From Aureimonas sp. OT7 (lineage in GTDB: Bacteria; Pseudomonadota; Alphaproteobacteria; Rhizobiales; Rhizobiaceae), in the NCBI RefSeq assembly GCF_014844055.1, contig NZ_CP062167.1, positions 2,889,501-2,953,500 on the forward strand: a DNA stretch of 64,000 nt. The letters run 5' to 3'. This document shows positions 17,783 to 26,863 of this stretch, piece by piece; the stretch's first letter is position 1, and each line of letters opens with the position of its first letter. Position numbers and translations under genes: made by a program. The notes beneath the pieces were generated by a model that did not search any database, was not told where the DNA came from, and saw only the letters and a program-made list of their open reading frames with translations.

Positions 17783-19036
17783 TCAGATCAGGAGGTCGGC
17801 GATGACCTGGTTTTCGGTGATGTCCTGATAGCGGATGCCATTGGCCTCGAAGCGCTGCAGCAGGCCGTCGAAGTTCCTGGCGTCCTTCGTCTCGATACCC
17901 AGCAGGATCGAACCGAAATCGCGGGCCGACTTTTTCAGGTACTCGAACCTGGCGATATCGTCGTCCGGACCGAGCAGGCCGAGGAAGTCCTTCAGGGCGC
18001 CCGGCCTCTGCGCCAGCCGTAGAATGAAGTATTTCTTCAGTCCCTCGAACCGCAAGGCGCGTTCCTTGACGTCCGGCAGGCGCTCGAAATCGAAGTTCCC
18101 GCCGGAGACCACCAGGACGACCGTCTTTCCCGCGATGACGTTGCGTAAGGAGCGAAGGGCGTCGATGGACAGTGCGCCAGCCGGCTCGAGCACGATGCCC
18201 TCAAGATTGAGCATTTCCAGCATGGTCTGGCAAAGCCGCCCCTCCGGCGACAGGATCACGTGGTCGGCCGGAAAACCGCCCAGAAGTTCGAACGGGAGGG
18301 CGCCGATCTCGGCTACGGCCGCACCATCGACGAACCCGTCGATCTGCGGCATCCGCATGCGCCGCCCTTCCGTGAGGCTGGTCTTCAGGCTGGGCGCGCC
18401 AAGCGGCTCCACGAAGCGGAAGTCGGGTGCGCCAGGCCCGGCAAAGCAGGACGTCACGCCGGAGGCGAGGCCACCGCCGCCGACCGGCATGACGACCATG
18501 TCGGGCAATTCGCCCTTGAGCTGGCGCTCGATCTCCAGCGCGACGCTGGCCTGCCCCTCCACGATGTCCTCATGGTCGAAGGGCGGCACCATGGCGGCGC
18601 CGCTGTCCTGCGAGTACCGTTTCGCCGCGGCATAGCAGTCGTCGAAGAAGTCGCCGATCAGCTCGATCTCGATGGCATCGCCGCCGAAGACACGGGTCTT
18701 GTCGATCTTCTGCTGCGGCGTGGTGACCGGCATGAAGATGCGCCCCTTCAACCCGAAGTAGCGACAGGCGAAAGCGAAACCCTGCGCATGGTTGCCGGCC
18801 GACGCGCAGACGAAGCTGGCGGATGCCTCCCCTGCCTCCAGCCGCTTGCGCATGAAATTGAAGGCACCGCGAATCTTGTAGGAGCGGACCGGAGTGAGAT
18901 CCTCGCGCTTCAGGTAGATCTTCGCCCCGAACTGCTTGGAAAGATGCTCGTTGCGCTGCAAAGGGGTAGCCGGGAACAGCCGACGCAATGCATCTTCCGC
19001 CCTGGCGACGCCTTCCCTGAATGATTGATTGTCCAT
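17783..19036 (-). CDS. ilvA: threonine ammonia-lyase (threonine dehydratase)
   Basis: A PLP enzyme converting L-threonine to 2-oxobutanoate, the first step to isoleucine. The 417-residue protein has TPLQRNEHLSKQFG, the PLP lysine in VRSYKIRGAFNFM, FVCASAGNHAQGFA and the phosphate-binding GGGGLASG. A C-terminal ACT-like regulatory region (about residues 330-417: YFILRLAQRPGALKDFLGLL) suggests allosteric control by isoleucine/valine. Having one ACT-like unit makes it shorter than the roughly 510-residue enterobacterial form. It starts at the ATG at 19036 and lies 79 bases downstream of adenine deaminase on the same strand. Confidence 0.92.
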   Translation of the reverse strand: MDNQSFREGVARAEDALRRLFPATPLQRNEHLSKQFGAKIYLKREDLTPVRSYKIRGAFNFMRKRLEAGEASASFVCASAGNHAQGFAFACRYFGLKGRIFMPVTTPQQKIDKTRVFGGDAIEIELIGDFFDDCYAAAKRYSQDSGAAMVPPFDHEDIVEGQASVALEIERQLKGELPDMVVMPVGGGGLASGVTSCFAGPGAPDFRFVEPLGAPSLKTSLTEGRRMRMPQIDGFVDGAAVAEIGALPFELLGGFPADHVILSPEGRLCQTMLEMLNLEGIVLEPAGALSIDALRSLRNVIAGKTVVLVVSGGNFDFERLPDVKERALRFEGLKKYFILRLAQRPGALKDFLGLLGPDDDIARFEYLKKSARDFGSILLGIETKDARNFDGLLQRFEANGIRYQDITENQVIADLLI

Positions 19037-19115
19037 GGATGATCCGAGTGCTGTCTTTCACTGCGGCCTGTGTACCGCCCGGTCCCTTACGCTCTAAGCC
19101 TTCGAAGCCGGACAC

Positions 19116-20951
19116 TCAACCCGTTTCGTCATCCACGAAAAGCGGCACTTTGCGGAAGCTGTCGACATCGATCAGCCCCTGGTCGGATATCCGCAGCGAG
19201 GGGATCACGACAAGCGCCAGCAGAGAATGCTGCATGTAGGCATTGTTCAGCGTGCAGCCGGACCGGCGCATCGCTTCCAGAAGGGCGGTTGCCTTCTGGG
19301 CGACGATCTCGGCGCGTTCGTCCGACATCAGCCCGGCGATGGGCATTTCCACGAGCGCCTGTTCCTGCCCGTCGGCGTAGAAGACCACGCCGCCGCCGAC
19401 AGCCCGCAGCCGGTTTGCCGCGAGCGCCATGTTCTCGCGGTCGGTGCCGACGACGATCATGTGGTGGCTGTCATGCGCGACGGTGGAGGCAAGCGCGCAA
19501 CGCCCCTCGTAGCGGAAGCCGGAGACGAAGGCGTTGGTGACGCCGCCGGTCGCGCGGTGCCGCTCGACCAGGGCAATGTGGGCGACATCCTGTGCCACAT
19601 CGCTTTCGACCAGTCCGGATACGACGGCAAGGCGCGCCTGTGCCTTGCGTGTCGGCGCCTGGTTTTCCACCACGCCGATGACGCGCGCCGTCACGGAATT
19701 CGCGCCGGCCGGCGCCGGTACGGCAAAGTCGTCCGCCGTCACGTCGCGTTTCATGCGCACGGTCTGCCGCGCACTCTCCGGATAGGCGTATGCCGGCAGG
19801 TCCTCTACCAGGCGTCCGGCCTCGGCGAGCTTGCGTCCGCCGGCGAACACCATGTCGATCGCCAGTTCGGCAAGGTTGGACACGATCAGGAAGTCGGCCC
19901 GGCGACCGGGCGTTATGGAGCCGATCTCACGCTCCAGCCCGAAATGCTCGGCCGTGTTCAGCGTCGCCATCTGAATGGCCGTGACTGGTTTCAACCCCTG
20001 CGCGATAGCGTGCCGCACGACGCGGTTCATGTGCCCGTCATGCACCAAGGTTCCGGAGTGGCTGTCATCGGTACACAGGATGAAGTTGCGGCTGTCGAGG
20101 CCGAGTTCGGTGATGGCCTTCACCTGCTCGGCCACATCGTACCAGGCCGAACCGAGGCGCAGCATGGCCTTCATGCCCTGCCGCACACGCGCGGCCGCAT
20201 CCGCCATCCGCGTGCCTTCGTGGTCGTCCTGCGGGCCGCCGGCCACATAGCCATGGAAGGGCAATCCGAGGTCCGGCGAGGCGTAATGCCCGCCGACCGT
20301 CTTGCCGGCACGGACCGTGGCCGCGATGCCGCCGACCATGGTCGGATCGTTGGCGGCGACGCCGGGAAAGTTCATCACCTCGCCAAGGCCGATAATGCCC
20401 GGCCATGTCATCGCTTCCGCCACGTCGTCCGGCGTGATCGTTGCGCCCGCCAGTTCGAGCCCGGGGGCGGACGGCACGCAGGACGGCATCTGCACATAGA
20501 CGTTCACCGGCTGGGCCAGCGCCTCGTCATGCATCAGCCGTACGCCCGCAAGGCCAAGAACATTGGCGATCTCGTGCGGGTCGATGAACATGGATGTCGT
20601 GCCGTGCGGGATCACGGCGCGGCAAAACTCCGTAACCGTGACCATGCCGCTTTCCACATGCATGTGCGCATCGCAAAGGCCCGGTACGATGTACCGCCCG
20701 CCTGCATCCACGATCAGTGTGTGAGGGCCGACGGCATGCGAGGCATCAGGACCGCAATAGGCGAAGCGCCCGCCGCTGACGGCGATATCCGTGGCGGGGA
20801 TGATCTCGCCCGAATGCACGTTCACCCAGCGTGCGTTGCGCACGACGACGTCGGCGGGGCGACGGCCCATCGCGACATCGACGAGGTCGGACGCCATATC
20901 GGCAAAGCTGCGCCGCGTCGAATGGGGCTGGTTGCTGCGATTGCTCGTCAT
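19116..20951 (-). CDS. ade: adenine deaminase
   Basis: A metal-dependent amidohydrolase turning adenine into hypoxanthine and ammonia. The 611-residue protein has VVVRNARWVNVHSGEI, the metal site PGLCDAHMHVESGM, HGTTSMFIDPHEIANVLG and the late motif LCTDDSHSGTLVHDGHMNRVV. The C-terminal part GVVFYADGQEQALVEMPIAGLMS is specific to the Ade family rather than dihydroorotase-like proteins. The ATG at 20951 was chosen; upstream codons run into the tRNA-Leu region and do not look like protein. Confidence 0.95.
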   Translation of the reverse strand: MTSNRSNQPHSTRRSFADMASDLVDVAMGRRPADVVVRNARWVNVHSGEIIPATDIAVSGGRFAYCGPDASHAVGPHTLIVDAGGRYIVPGLCDAHMHVESGMVTVTEFCRAVIPHGTTSMFIDPHEIANVLGLAGVRLMHDEALAQPVNVYVQMPSCVPSAPGLELAGATITPDDVAEAMTWPGIIGLGEVMNFPGVAANDPTMVGGIAATVRAGKTVGGHYASPDLGLPFHGYVAGGPQDDHEGTRMADAAARVRQGMKAMLRLGSAWYDVAEQVKAITELGLDSRNFILCTDDSHSGTLVHDGHMNRVVRHAIAQGLKPVTAIQMATLNTAEHFGLEREIGSITPGRRADFLIVSNLAELAIDMVFAGGRKLAEAGRLVEDLPAYAYPESARQTVRMKRDVTADDFAVPAPAGANSVTARVIGVVENQAPTRKAQARLAVVSGLVESDVAQDVAHIALVERHRATGGVTNAFVSGFRYEGRCALASTVAHDSHHMIVVGTDRENMALAANRLRAVGGGVVFYADGQEQALVEMPIAGLMSDERAEIVAQKATALLEAMRRSGCTLNNAYMQHSLLALVVIPSLRISDQGLIDVDSFRKVPLFVDDETG

Positions 20952-20981
20952 GCGCGCTCCGGATCCTCGATCGAAAGAAAC

Positions 20982-21066
20982 TGGTGCGGGCTGCGGGACT
21001 CGAACCCGCACGGGGAGTCCCCGAGAGATTTTAAGTCTCTTGCGTCTACCATTTCGCCAAGCCCGC
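20982..21066 (-). tRNA. tRNA-Leu (anticodon UAA)
   Basis: An 85-base gene on the minus strand with encoded CCA. The acceptor stem GCGGGCU pairs with AGCCCGC, followed by ACCA. The anticodon stem AGAGA/UCUCU encloses CUUAAAA, giving anticodon UAA. The T loop GGUUCGAGUCC and a class II variable arm (CGGGGACUCCCCG) confirm a leucine tRNA. Confidence 0.97.
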
Positions 21067-21186
21067 CGGCCCGCTCCGAGGGCGGCGGGCGAATCCCCTT
21101 TCGGAGACGCCCGTCCGACGGAGCTGGACGACAGCGGGATACACCGTCAGGCGAGGCTGTGGCAATCCGGCGTCGGCAATGAGCGC

Positions 21187-21495
21187 TCAGCCCTCCTGCC
21201 CGGCCCCGCGCCTTGCCGCTTCCTTGTTGACCCGGCGCACGGCCTCCGCGAGAAGGCCGGACTTCTGGCGCATGCCGGAGTTGGAGTGGTCGAAGCCGCC
21301 TCCGCCGCGCCGCGCTTCCCGCCGAGCCTTGGCCGCCAGAGATTGCGCACGATCGCGCCTTTCGCGCAGGCGCGACAGCAGATTGCGCAGGTCCGCATCC
21401 CCGAGGGATCGGATATGCGGGTGACGGGTCTCGGCCACCAACTCGCGTTCCGCAGTGTCCAGAACACGCTCTTCGTCCTTGATACGGGTGCTCAA
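21187..21495 (-). CDS. small hypothetical charged protein
   Basis: A 102-residue soluble protein I do not recognise with certainty. It is rich in Arg, Glu and Ala. The segment SLGDADLRNLLSRLRERRDRA, followed by a basic AKARREARRGG run and a C-terminal LLAEAVRRVNKEAARR, suggests a helical, possibly nucleic-acid-binding protein. The TTG at 21495 was chosen because GGGAGGT lies 5-11 bases upstream; an alternative TTG at 21528 lacks a site. Sequences of this kind occur as unnamed proteins in rhizobia, but no function can be given. Confidence 0.6.
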   Translation of the reverse strand: MSTRIKDEERVLDTAERELVAETRHPHIRSLGDADLRNLLSRLRERRDRAQSLAAKARREARRGGGGFDHSNSGMRQKSGLLAEAVRRVNKEAARRGAGQEG

Positions 21496-21905
21496 TGCCA
21501 CCTCCCGTCTGTTGTTGCAGGAAGCCAACCCATGCGGGACAAGCCCGGTTCCTTCACGGCCGCGTCAGATGGAGTGATCGGTCGTTTGCGCGCTCGAACG
21601 CGGCGGAACGCTGGATCTAGCAATTAAGGTATGCCGCAAGCCAAGCTTGGTGATCAACAGCTCAGCTTTTGGAGTGCTGCAGCTGCTCGAACCCCAGCAT
21701 AGGACAACCCGATGGCTAGAAACCGAACTGAAGCGCGATCCAGGTACGCGTCCGACAAAGTGGAGAGAACCGCAATTGGGGCGCTGGCGGCATTGGCTGA
21801 CTGCGGCTAACGGCATGTTTCGACCCCAACTCAGACTGTACGTCATTTTTCCTAGCTTCCGAAAAGCGGATGTTCTCACCGGACCGCATGCCCGTGTCTT
21901 CACCT
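21496..21905. other. gene-free spacer left of the catabolic cassette
   Basis: About 400 bases without a credible gene. Open frames here lack ribosome sites and codon bias. The stretch is visibly richer in A/T than its neighbours. It separates the ade/tRNA-Leu region from the 6-kb catabolic operon and may be decayed sequence at the left edge of an acquired segment. Confidence 0.5.
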
Positions 21906-23153
21906 TCAAGGGTCATCCAGAAGTCGGGTGACGACGTCGAGCAGGATAGTCGCGCCTTTAATCAGGTCAGCGTCGTCGGTATGTTCGTTCGGATTGTGAC
22001 TGATGCCGCCGCGACTCGGGACAAAGATCATAGCGGTAGGACAGACAAGAGCCATCATCTGCGCGTCGTGCCCGGCGCCAGAGGTCATGCGACGCACTGA
22101 ATACCCCGATGCATGGACGGAAGCCTCGATTATCTGGACAATGTGGGGATCGAAGGAAACGGGTTCAGATCGAGCCAACCTCTCGAGCGTGATGGCGACT
22201 CCCTCTTTTGCCGCGAGCTGATCCAGGTACCCTCGCAGGACCCGCTCCTCTTCGGTGAGCCGGGCCGCGTCCGGATCGCGCAAGTCGACCGTGAACGTCG
22301 CTCTTCCGGGAACGACGTTGATAGCGTTCGGGTGAAACTCCATGCAGCCGACCGTCGCCACCGTCGAGGCATCAGCATGCTTGAAGCGATCGGAGAGGAA
22401 GGTCACGACGCGAGCGGCCGCTTGTCCCGCGTCACGGCGCATCGACATGGGCGTCGTGCCCGCGTGGTTGGCCACGCCCTCGACCGTCACCCGCTGCCAG
22501 GAGATGCCCTGTAGGTTCTCGACCGCGCCGATGGCGATGCCCTCGCGCTCCAGGATTGGCCCCTGTTCGATGTGGAGCTCGACGTAGGCCCGGGGTGTCG
22601 GGAACCTGGCCATCCCGCTACCTGCATAGCCGATGCGTGTCAGTTCCTCGCCGAGGACGGTTCCATCGGTTCCTCGCGCGGCCAGCGCCTCGTCCACGTC
22701 CATTCTGCCAGCGTAAACCAGCGATCCCATCATGTCGGGCGCGTAGCGGACGCCCTCCTCGTTGGTGAAGGCGGCCACCGCGACGGGCACGGCAGGGCGA
22801 ACGCCGCTCGCCTGGATCGCCTCGATGACCGACAGCCCCGCCAGGACGCCGTAGCACCCATCTAGGATTCCCGCGTCCGTCACCGTATCGATGTGCGAAC
22901 CCATCATCACGGGCGCGGAAGGTTCCCCGTTCGCGACGTGCAGGATGGCGAAGATGTTTCCGACGCGGTCGACCTCGACGTCCAACCCGGCCGCTCTTGC
23001 CCACTGCACGAACAGGTCCCGCCCGGCCTTGTCCGCGTCCGATACCGCAAGGCGGGAGAGCCTACTTTGTTCGTCGCGGCCGACCCTCCCGAGCTCCCGG
23101 AGCCGCGAGACCAAGGTCGCACCGTCGATGCGCATTCCGTCCGTTTCCAGCAT
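21906..23153 (-). CDS. M20-family N-carbamoyl-amino-acid / allantoate-type amidohydrolase
   Basis: A 415-residue zinc hydrolase of the hydantoinase/carbamoylase group. The metal ligands are in order: MMGSHIDTV, LDGCYGVLAGL, FTNEEGVRY, VELHIEQGPIL and ISHNPNEHT. The dimerisation domain has GVANHAGTTPMSMRRDA. Members remove a carbamoyl or ureido group from N-carbamoyl amino acids, ureidoglycolate or allantoate, releasing ammonia and CO2. It is the last gene of an operon with an amino-acid-type ABC importer and diaminopropionate ammonia-lyase, so its substrate is probably imported as an N-substituted amino acid. The start is 17 bases after the transporter gene. Confidence 0.88.
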   Translation of the reverse strand: MLETDGMRIDGATLVSRLRELGRVGRDEQSRLSRLAVSDADKAGRDLFVQWARAAGLDVEVDRVGNIFAILHVANGEPSAPVMMGSHIDTVTDAGILDGCYGVLAGLSVIEAIQASGVRPAVPVAVAAFTNEEGVRYAPDMMGSLVYAGRMDVDEALAARGTDGTVLGEELTRIGYAGSGMARFPTPRAYVELHIEQGPILEREGIAIGAVENLQGISWQRVTVEGVANHAGTTPMSMRRDAGQAAARVVTFLSDRFKHADASTVATVGCMEFHPNAINVVPGRATFTVDLRDPDAARLTEEERVLRGYLDQLAAKEGVAITLERLARSEPVSFDPHIVQIIEASVHASGYSVRRMTSGAGHDAQMMALVCPTAMIFVPSRGGISHNPNEHTDDADLIKGATILLDVVTRLLDDP

Positions 23154-23170
23154 GGTCGCCGTCCCCTAGA

Positions 23171-24676
23171 TCAAAGCCGGACGAAGTCGGCGAGACGGCG
23201 GTCGCTGCCGAGATCCTGTCGCAGCCTGGACGGCGGGCCATCGAAGACGACCTTGCCGCCCTCCATGAAGATCACGCGGTCGGAGACGTCCAGGGCGAAC
23301 TTCATCTCGTGCGTCACGACGATCATGGTGCGGCCCGAGCGCGCGAGTTCCGCCATGATCTTGAGGACCTCGCCCACCGTCTCGGGATCGAGCGCGGAGG
23401 TCGGCTCGTCGAAGAGAAGGATTGATGGTTGCATAGCAAGGGCGCGGGCGATGGCGACTCGCTGTTGCTGTCCGCCGGAGAGCTGGTGCGGGTATTTGTT
23501 CTCGTGCGCCAGCATCCCGACCATTCGGAGCATCGTCCGCGCCTGTGCCGCGATGTCGGCGCGATCGCCACGGCGATGGTGCAACGGTCCGAGCATGACG
23601 TTGTCTAGAACGGTCCGGTGGGGGAACAGGTTGAAGTTCTGGAAGACCATGCCGATCTCGAGCATGTCGTCGACCGTGGGACGCATGTTTGCTCCGGCTC
23701 GTTCCTCCGTTCCGGCCAGAACGGGTTTCCCGTTCAGGTGCACGATCCCCTGGTCGAGGGTCTCGAGGCCGTTCAACGATCGGATCAGCGTCGTCTTTCC
23801 CGACCCCGAGGGACCGATGATCGACACGACCTCGCCGCGGCGGAAATCGAGGTTGAGGTTGTTGAACACGACGTTCTGCCCATAGGCTTTTCCCGCCCGG
23901 TCCAGGCGGATCGCATGCCCGGCTCCGCCGCTGTCGCAGGCGGGACGGGAGAACCCGTCCTCGTCCGCGCCCGCGTCCGAGACGTGGGTGAGCGCGGTGA
24001 CGCGCGACGAGAAGTCCATGCGACGCTCCACGAACTTGAGGAGCAGGTCGAAGACCGTGACGATCAAGACATAATAACAAGCGACTGCCACCATCGTCTC
24101 GATAACGAGAAAGTTCTGCGTGTAGTAGCGCTGGCCGACCAACAGAATTTCTGCCAGCGAGATTACGGATACGAGCGACGTCAGTTTGACGATCGACACG
24201 AACTCGTTGCCCAGCGCGGGCAGCGCGATCCGCAGTGCCTGGGGGATTACGACGAGTCTCTGCAAGCCTGTCCGAGACAGCCCGAGGACACGCGCGGCCT
24301 CGTACTGTCCCTTGCCGACCGAGAGGAGCGCGCCGCGGTGGATCTCGGCCATGTAGGCCGTCTCGCTCAGGACGAGGGCGATCAGCCCGGAGGCGAAGGG
24401 GACCGAGAGAAGCCCGCCGAGAGAGGGGAACGCCTGCGGGAGATTGTATACGAAGATCAGGAGGACGAGGAGGGGCAGGCTTCTGAAGAACCAGACGTAC
24501 GCCGCCGCGATCCATCTCACCGGGGGAAGCGGCGAACGGTCGGCCAGCGCCAACACGAATCCCAGCGTGACCGCAAGGACCCAGGTCGAGACGCTCAGTT
24601 CGACCACCAGCAAAGTCGCGTTCCAGAAGTCCCGGCTCCAGAACAGGCCGAGCGTGTAGGTCCAATCGAATTGCAT
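23171..24676 (-). CDS. amino-acid ABC transporter, permease fused to ATPase
   Basis: A single 501-residue polypeptide joining two ABC subunits. Residues 1-220 are a HisM-type permease with about five membrane segments, the [18 protein letters not shown] motif and an EAA loop ([20 protein letters not shown]). Residues 255-501 are a GlnQ/HisP-type ATPase with Walker [10 protein letters not shown], the signature [15 protein letters not shown], Walker [13 protein letters not shown] and the H-loop VVTHEM. A short hydrophilic linker joins them. No second permease gene is present, so the importer probably works as a homodimer of the fusion. It sits 57 bases after the binding-protein gene. Confidence 0.93.
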   Translation of the reverse strand: MQFDWTYTLGLFWSRDFWNATLLVVELSVSTWVLAVTLGFVLALADRSPLPPVRWIAAAYVWFFRSLPLLVLLIFVYNLPQAFPSLGGLLSVPFASGLIALVLSETAYMAEIHRGALLSVGKGQYEAARVLGLSRTGLQRLVVIPQALRIALPALGNEFVSIVKLTSLVSVISLAEILLVGQRYYTQNFLVIETMVAVACYYVLIVTVFDLLLKFVERRMDFSSRVTALTHVSDAGADEDGFSRPACDSGGAGHAIRLDRAGKAYGQNVVFNNLNLDFRRGEVVSIIGPSGSGKTTLIRSLNGLETLDQGIVHLNGKPVLAGTEERAGANMRPTVDDMLEIGMVFQNFNLFPHRTVLDNVMLGPLHHRRGDRADIAAQARTMLRMVGMLAHENKYPHQLSGGQQQRVAIARALAMQPSILLFDEPTSALDPETVGEVLKIMAELARSGRTMIVVTHEMKFALDVSDRVIFMEGGKVVFDGPPSRLRQDLGSDRRLADFVRL

Positions 24677-24733
24677 GCTCTCGTTCCCTCATGGTCGCCG
24701 TGGCGCCCTCGCGGGACGCCACGGCGGTCGTCG

Positions 24734-25579
24734 TCAATTGGTCTCGGCGAGGGACTGCGCGACCTCGGCGTCCGAGGGCGTGGCGAGGTTGTACTTAGCG
24801 AGGATCGCCTTGTACTCCTTCGAGCCCTTGAACGCCTCGAACTCGTCCTTCAGCCGTTGGAAGAGCGCGTCGTTCCCCTTCTTCACCGCGATGCCCATGA
24901 CGACGGGGAAGAGGATCTCGCTGGACGTGATCTTGAGCCTGCCCCCGGACGCCAAGACGGCCGCCTTGCTGACGCCAGCGTCGTCGAAGACCACGTCGGC
25001 GCCGCGGGAGAGCAGCGCTTGGGCCGCCTCGGCCGAGGTCGCGTACTCTTTGACGTCGATCGGCGAGGACCCGCAGCTCGCCTGCGAGGTCTTCTGTAGT
25101 TCGGGCACCCAAGCGGCACCCTTGAGGTTCGCGACGCGCTTGCCACAAAGTTCCTCGGGACGCTGGGGCGCGAAGTCGCTGTCGGCGAGGACCATGAGCG
25201 AGCCGCCGGTCTTCGCGTATGGGATGTAGTCGACCACCTTGGCGCGGGCTGCCGTGACGTAGAGCGCGGACGCGATCACGTCGTAGCGGTTCGCCTGGAG
25301 CCCGGGGATGAGGTTCGCGAATCGGGTGTCCACGAACTGCGTCTCGACGCCGAGCTTCGGAGCGAGGGCGTCCATGACCTCGGCGTCGAAGCCCTTGGTC
25401 ACGCCGTTCTCCAGGTAGTCGTAAGGCGGGTACACCTGGTCAGACCCGATCATCAGGGTACCGGAGTTGATGGTCGGCAGGTCCTGCGACTTGGCGTCGG
25501 TGATGCCCGCAAGGGACGCGGACAGGACGGAGGCGAGGACCCCCAGTCCCGATGCGGCGAACTTGGCTCTGCGCTTCAT
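24734..25579 (-). CDS. ABC transporter substrate-binding protein of the catabolic cassette
   Basis: A 281-residue periplasmic SBP_bac_3 protein. A basic N-terminus (MKRRAKFAASG) and hydrophobic segment form a Sec signal, probably cleaved near DAKSQ. The mature part has IGSDQVYPPYDYLENGVTKGFDAEVMDAL, then RYDVIASALYVTAARAKVVDYIPY. The ATG at 25579 was chosen for AAGGAAGA upstream; the frame is open 21 codons further without support. It probably delivers the cassette's amino-acid-like substrate to the fused permease-ATPase. Two Cys (in ELCGKR and ASCGSS) may form a disulfide. Confidence 0.9.
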   Translation of the reverse strand: MKRRAKFAASGLGVLASVLSASLAGITDAKSQDLPTINSGTLMIGSDQVYPPYDYLENGVTKGFDAEVMDALAPKLGVETQFVDTRFANLIPGLQANRYDVIASALYVTAARAKVVDYIPYAKTGGSLMVLADSDFAPQRPEELCGKRVANLKGAAWVPELQKTSQASCGSSPIDVKEYATSAEAAQALLSRGADVVFDDAGVSKAAVLASGGRLKITSSEILFPVVMGIAVKKGNDALFQRLKDEFEAFKGSKEYKAILAKYNLATPSDAEVAQSLAETN

Positions 25580-25638
25580 GTGTCTTCCTTTCGAGTGGGC
25601 GGATCGCCCGGTTGACTGGTTTCCTCCCGCGTTCGTCG

Positions 25639-26805
25639 TCATCGGATGATCGGCAGCTCCCGCGGCGCCCGCTTGGTCAGGAGACGGGGGCCGTCCCGTG
25701 TCACCGCGATGTTCTCCTCGTGGACGATCATCTTGCCCGGCGCGTACTCCATGCCCGGCTCGATGGTCAGCACCATGTCTTCCAGGATCACGGTGCCGTC
25801 GCCGAGACGGTGCGAGGGCGGCTCGGTCAGTTGCAGGCCGAGGCCGTGCCCGAGGCGTCCGACATTGTTGCCGATCGCGCCGGCGTCCTCGATGATCCGC
25901 GACATCGCGCGGAACACGTCGTCGGTTGTTGCGCCGGGAACGGCCGCGGCGATGCCTGCCTCCGTCGCCAGCCAGAGCGCCTCGTGCACCCGCTTGGCTT
26001 CGTCCGCGACGTCGCCGATGGCGTAGTTCCGGTCGAAGTCGCAGAAATAGCCGTCGAAGGTCGATCCCGTATCGATGAACAGGATGTCGCCGTTCTCGAG
26101 GGTGCGATCGTGCGGGCCGCAGACGATCTGCGGGACGCCGCCGGGGCCTGAGATGGCCGGCATGAAAGGCGTCGCATCCGCGCCACGACGGGCGATGTCA
26201 ATGCGAAGCTTGCGCACGGCTTCCCGCTCGCTCTCGCCGACCGAGATCTGTGAGGCCAGCGCCTCGTAGGCGTCACTCGCGATCTGGCAGATGTAGTGGA
26301 TATGCTCGATCTCCGCCGCCGTCTTCACCATTCGGATCTGCCAGAGGCAGGGCGAGCCGTCGACGATTTCCGATCCGAGACCGTCGCGGAGCTTTAGGAA
26401 ATCGGAAACGGGCATGCGCAGGGCCATCTCACGCCCCATCTCGGCGCCGACCTTGCCGAACCGCTTCGGCAGGCCGTCGAGGGTGGACCGCAGGAGCGAG
26501 ATCCCGTCGTCCTCCGGGACGGGTGCGGGCCAGGTGCGGATGTCCTCCATCCAAGTCAACGCCATCTCGGGCGCTCCGATCTCCGGGATCACGGCGATCG
26601 GTCGTCCCTCGGCGGGCACGACGACGAACCACGGCCGGGTCGGGCTCTCCCAGAACTGGGAATCGAACCCCGTGAAGTAGCGCACGTTCGGTGGCGAGGT
26701 GACGAAGATCGCGTCGAGGCCGCGCTCGTGCATGATGGCTTGCGCGCGTCGCGTGCGCGCCTCGAACTCAGCCGCGGAGAAGCCCCGCTTCGGAAGGATC
26801 AGCAT
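25639..26805 (-). CDS. M24-family hydrolase (Xaa-Pro dipeptidase / creatinase / ectoine-hydrolase type)
   Basis: A 388-residue pita-bread metalloenzyme. An N-terminal creatinase-type domain (ARTRRAQAIMHERGLDAIFVTSPPN) is followed by the catalytic domain with all five metal ligands: LFIDTGST, FCDFDRNYA, GHGLGL, IEPGME and HEENIAV. Relatives cleave Xaa-Pro peptides, creatine or ectoine. In this operon with a diaminopropionate ammonia-lyase and an M20 amidohydrolase, cleavage of a C-N bond in a small amino-acid derivative is more likely than general peptide breakdown; that is inference. The ATG at 26805 was chosen where homology starts. Confidence 0.87.
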   Translation of the reverse strand: MLILPKRGFSAAEFEARTRRAQAIMHERGLDAIFVTSPPNVRYFTGFDSQFWESPTRPWFVVVPAEGRPIAVIPEIGAPEMALTWMEDIRTWPAPVPEDDGISLLRSTLDGLPKRFGKVGAEMGREMALRMPVSDFLKLRDGLGSEIVDGSPCLWQIRMVKTAAEIEHIHYICQIASDAYEALASQISVGESEREAVRKLRIDIARRGADATPFMPAISGPGGVPQIVCGPHDRTLENGDILFIDTGSTFDGYFCDFDRNYAIGDVADEAKRVHEALWLATEAGIAAAVPGATTDDVFRAMSRIIEDAGAIGNNVGRLGHGLGLQLTEPPSHRLGDGTVILEDMVLTIEPGMEYAPGKMIVHEENIAVTRDGPRLLTKRAPRELPIIR

Positions 26806-26863
26806 GTGGTCGTGACTTTCGTTTGTGGGACGATGGGATAAAGGGGCGAGCCGCAGGTGCGCG

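Noticed and set aside
20982..21066. tRNA-Leu as the integration site of the catabolic cassette
   Set aside because: The 3' end of the tRNA faces adenine deaminase, away from the cassette. No repeat of the tRNA 3' end was seen near 28.6 kb, and no integrase gene is present.
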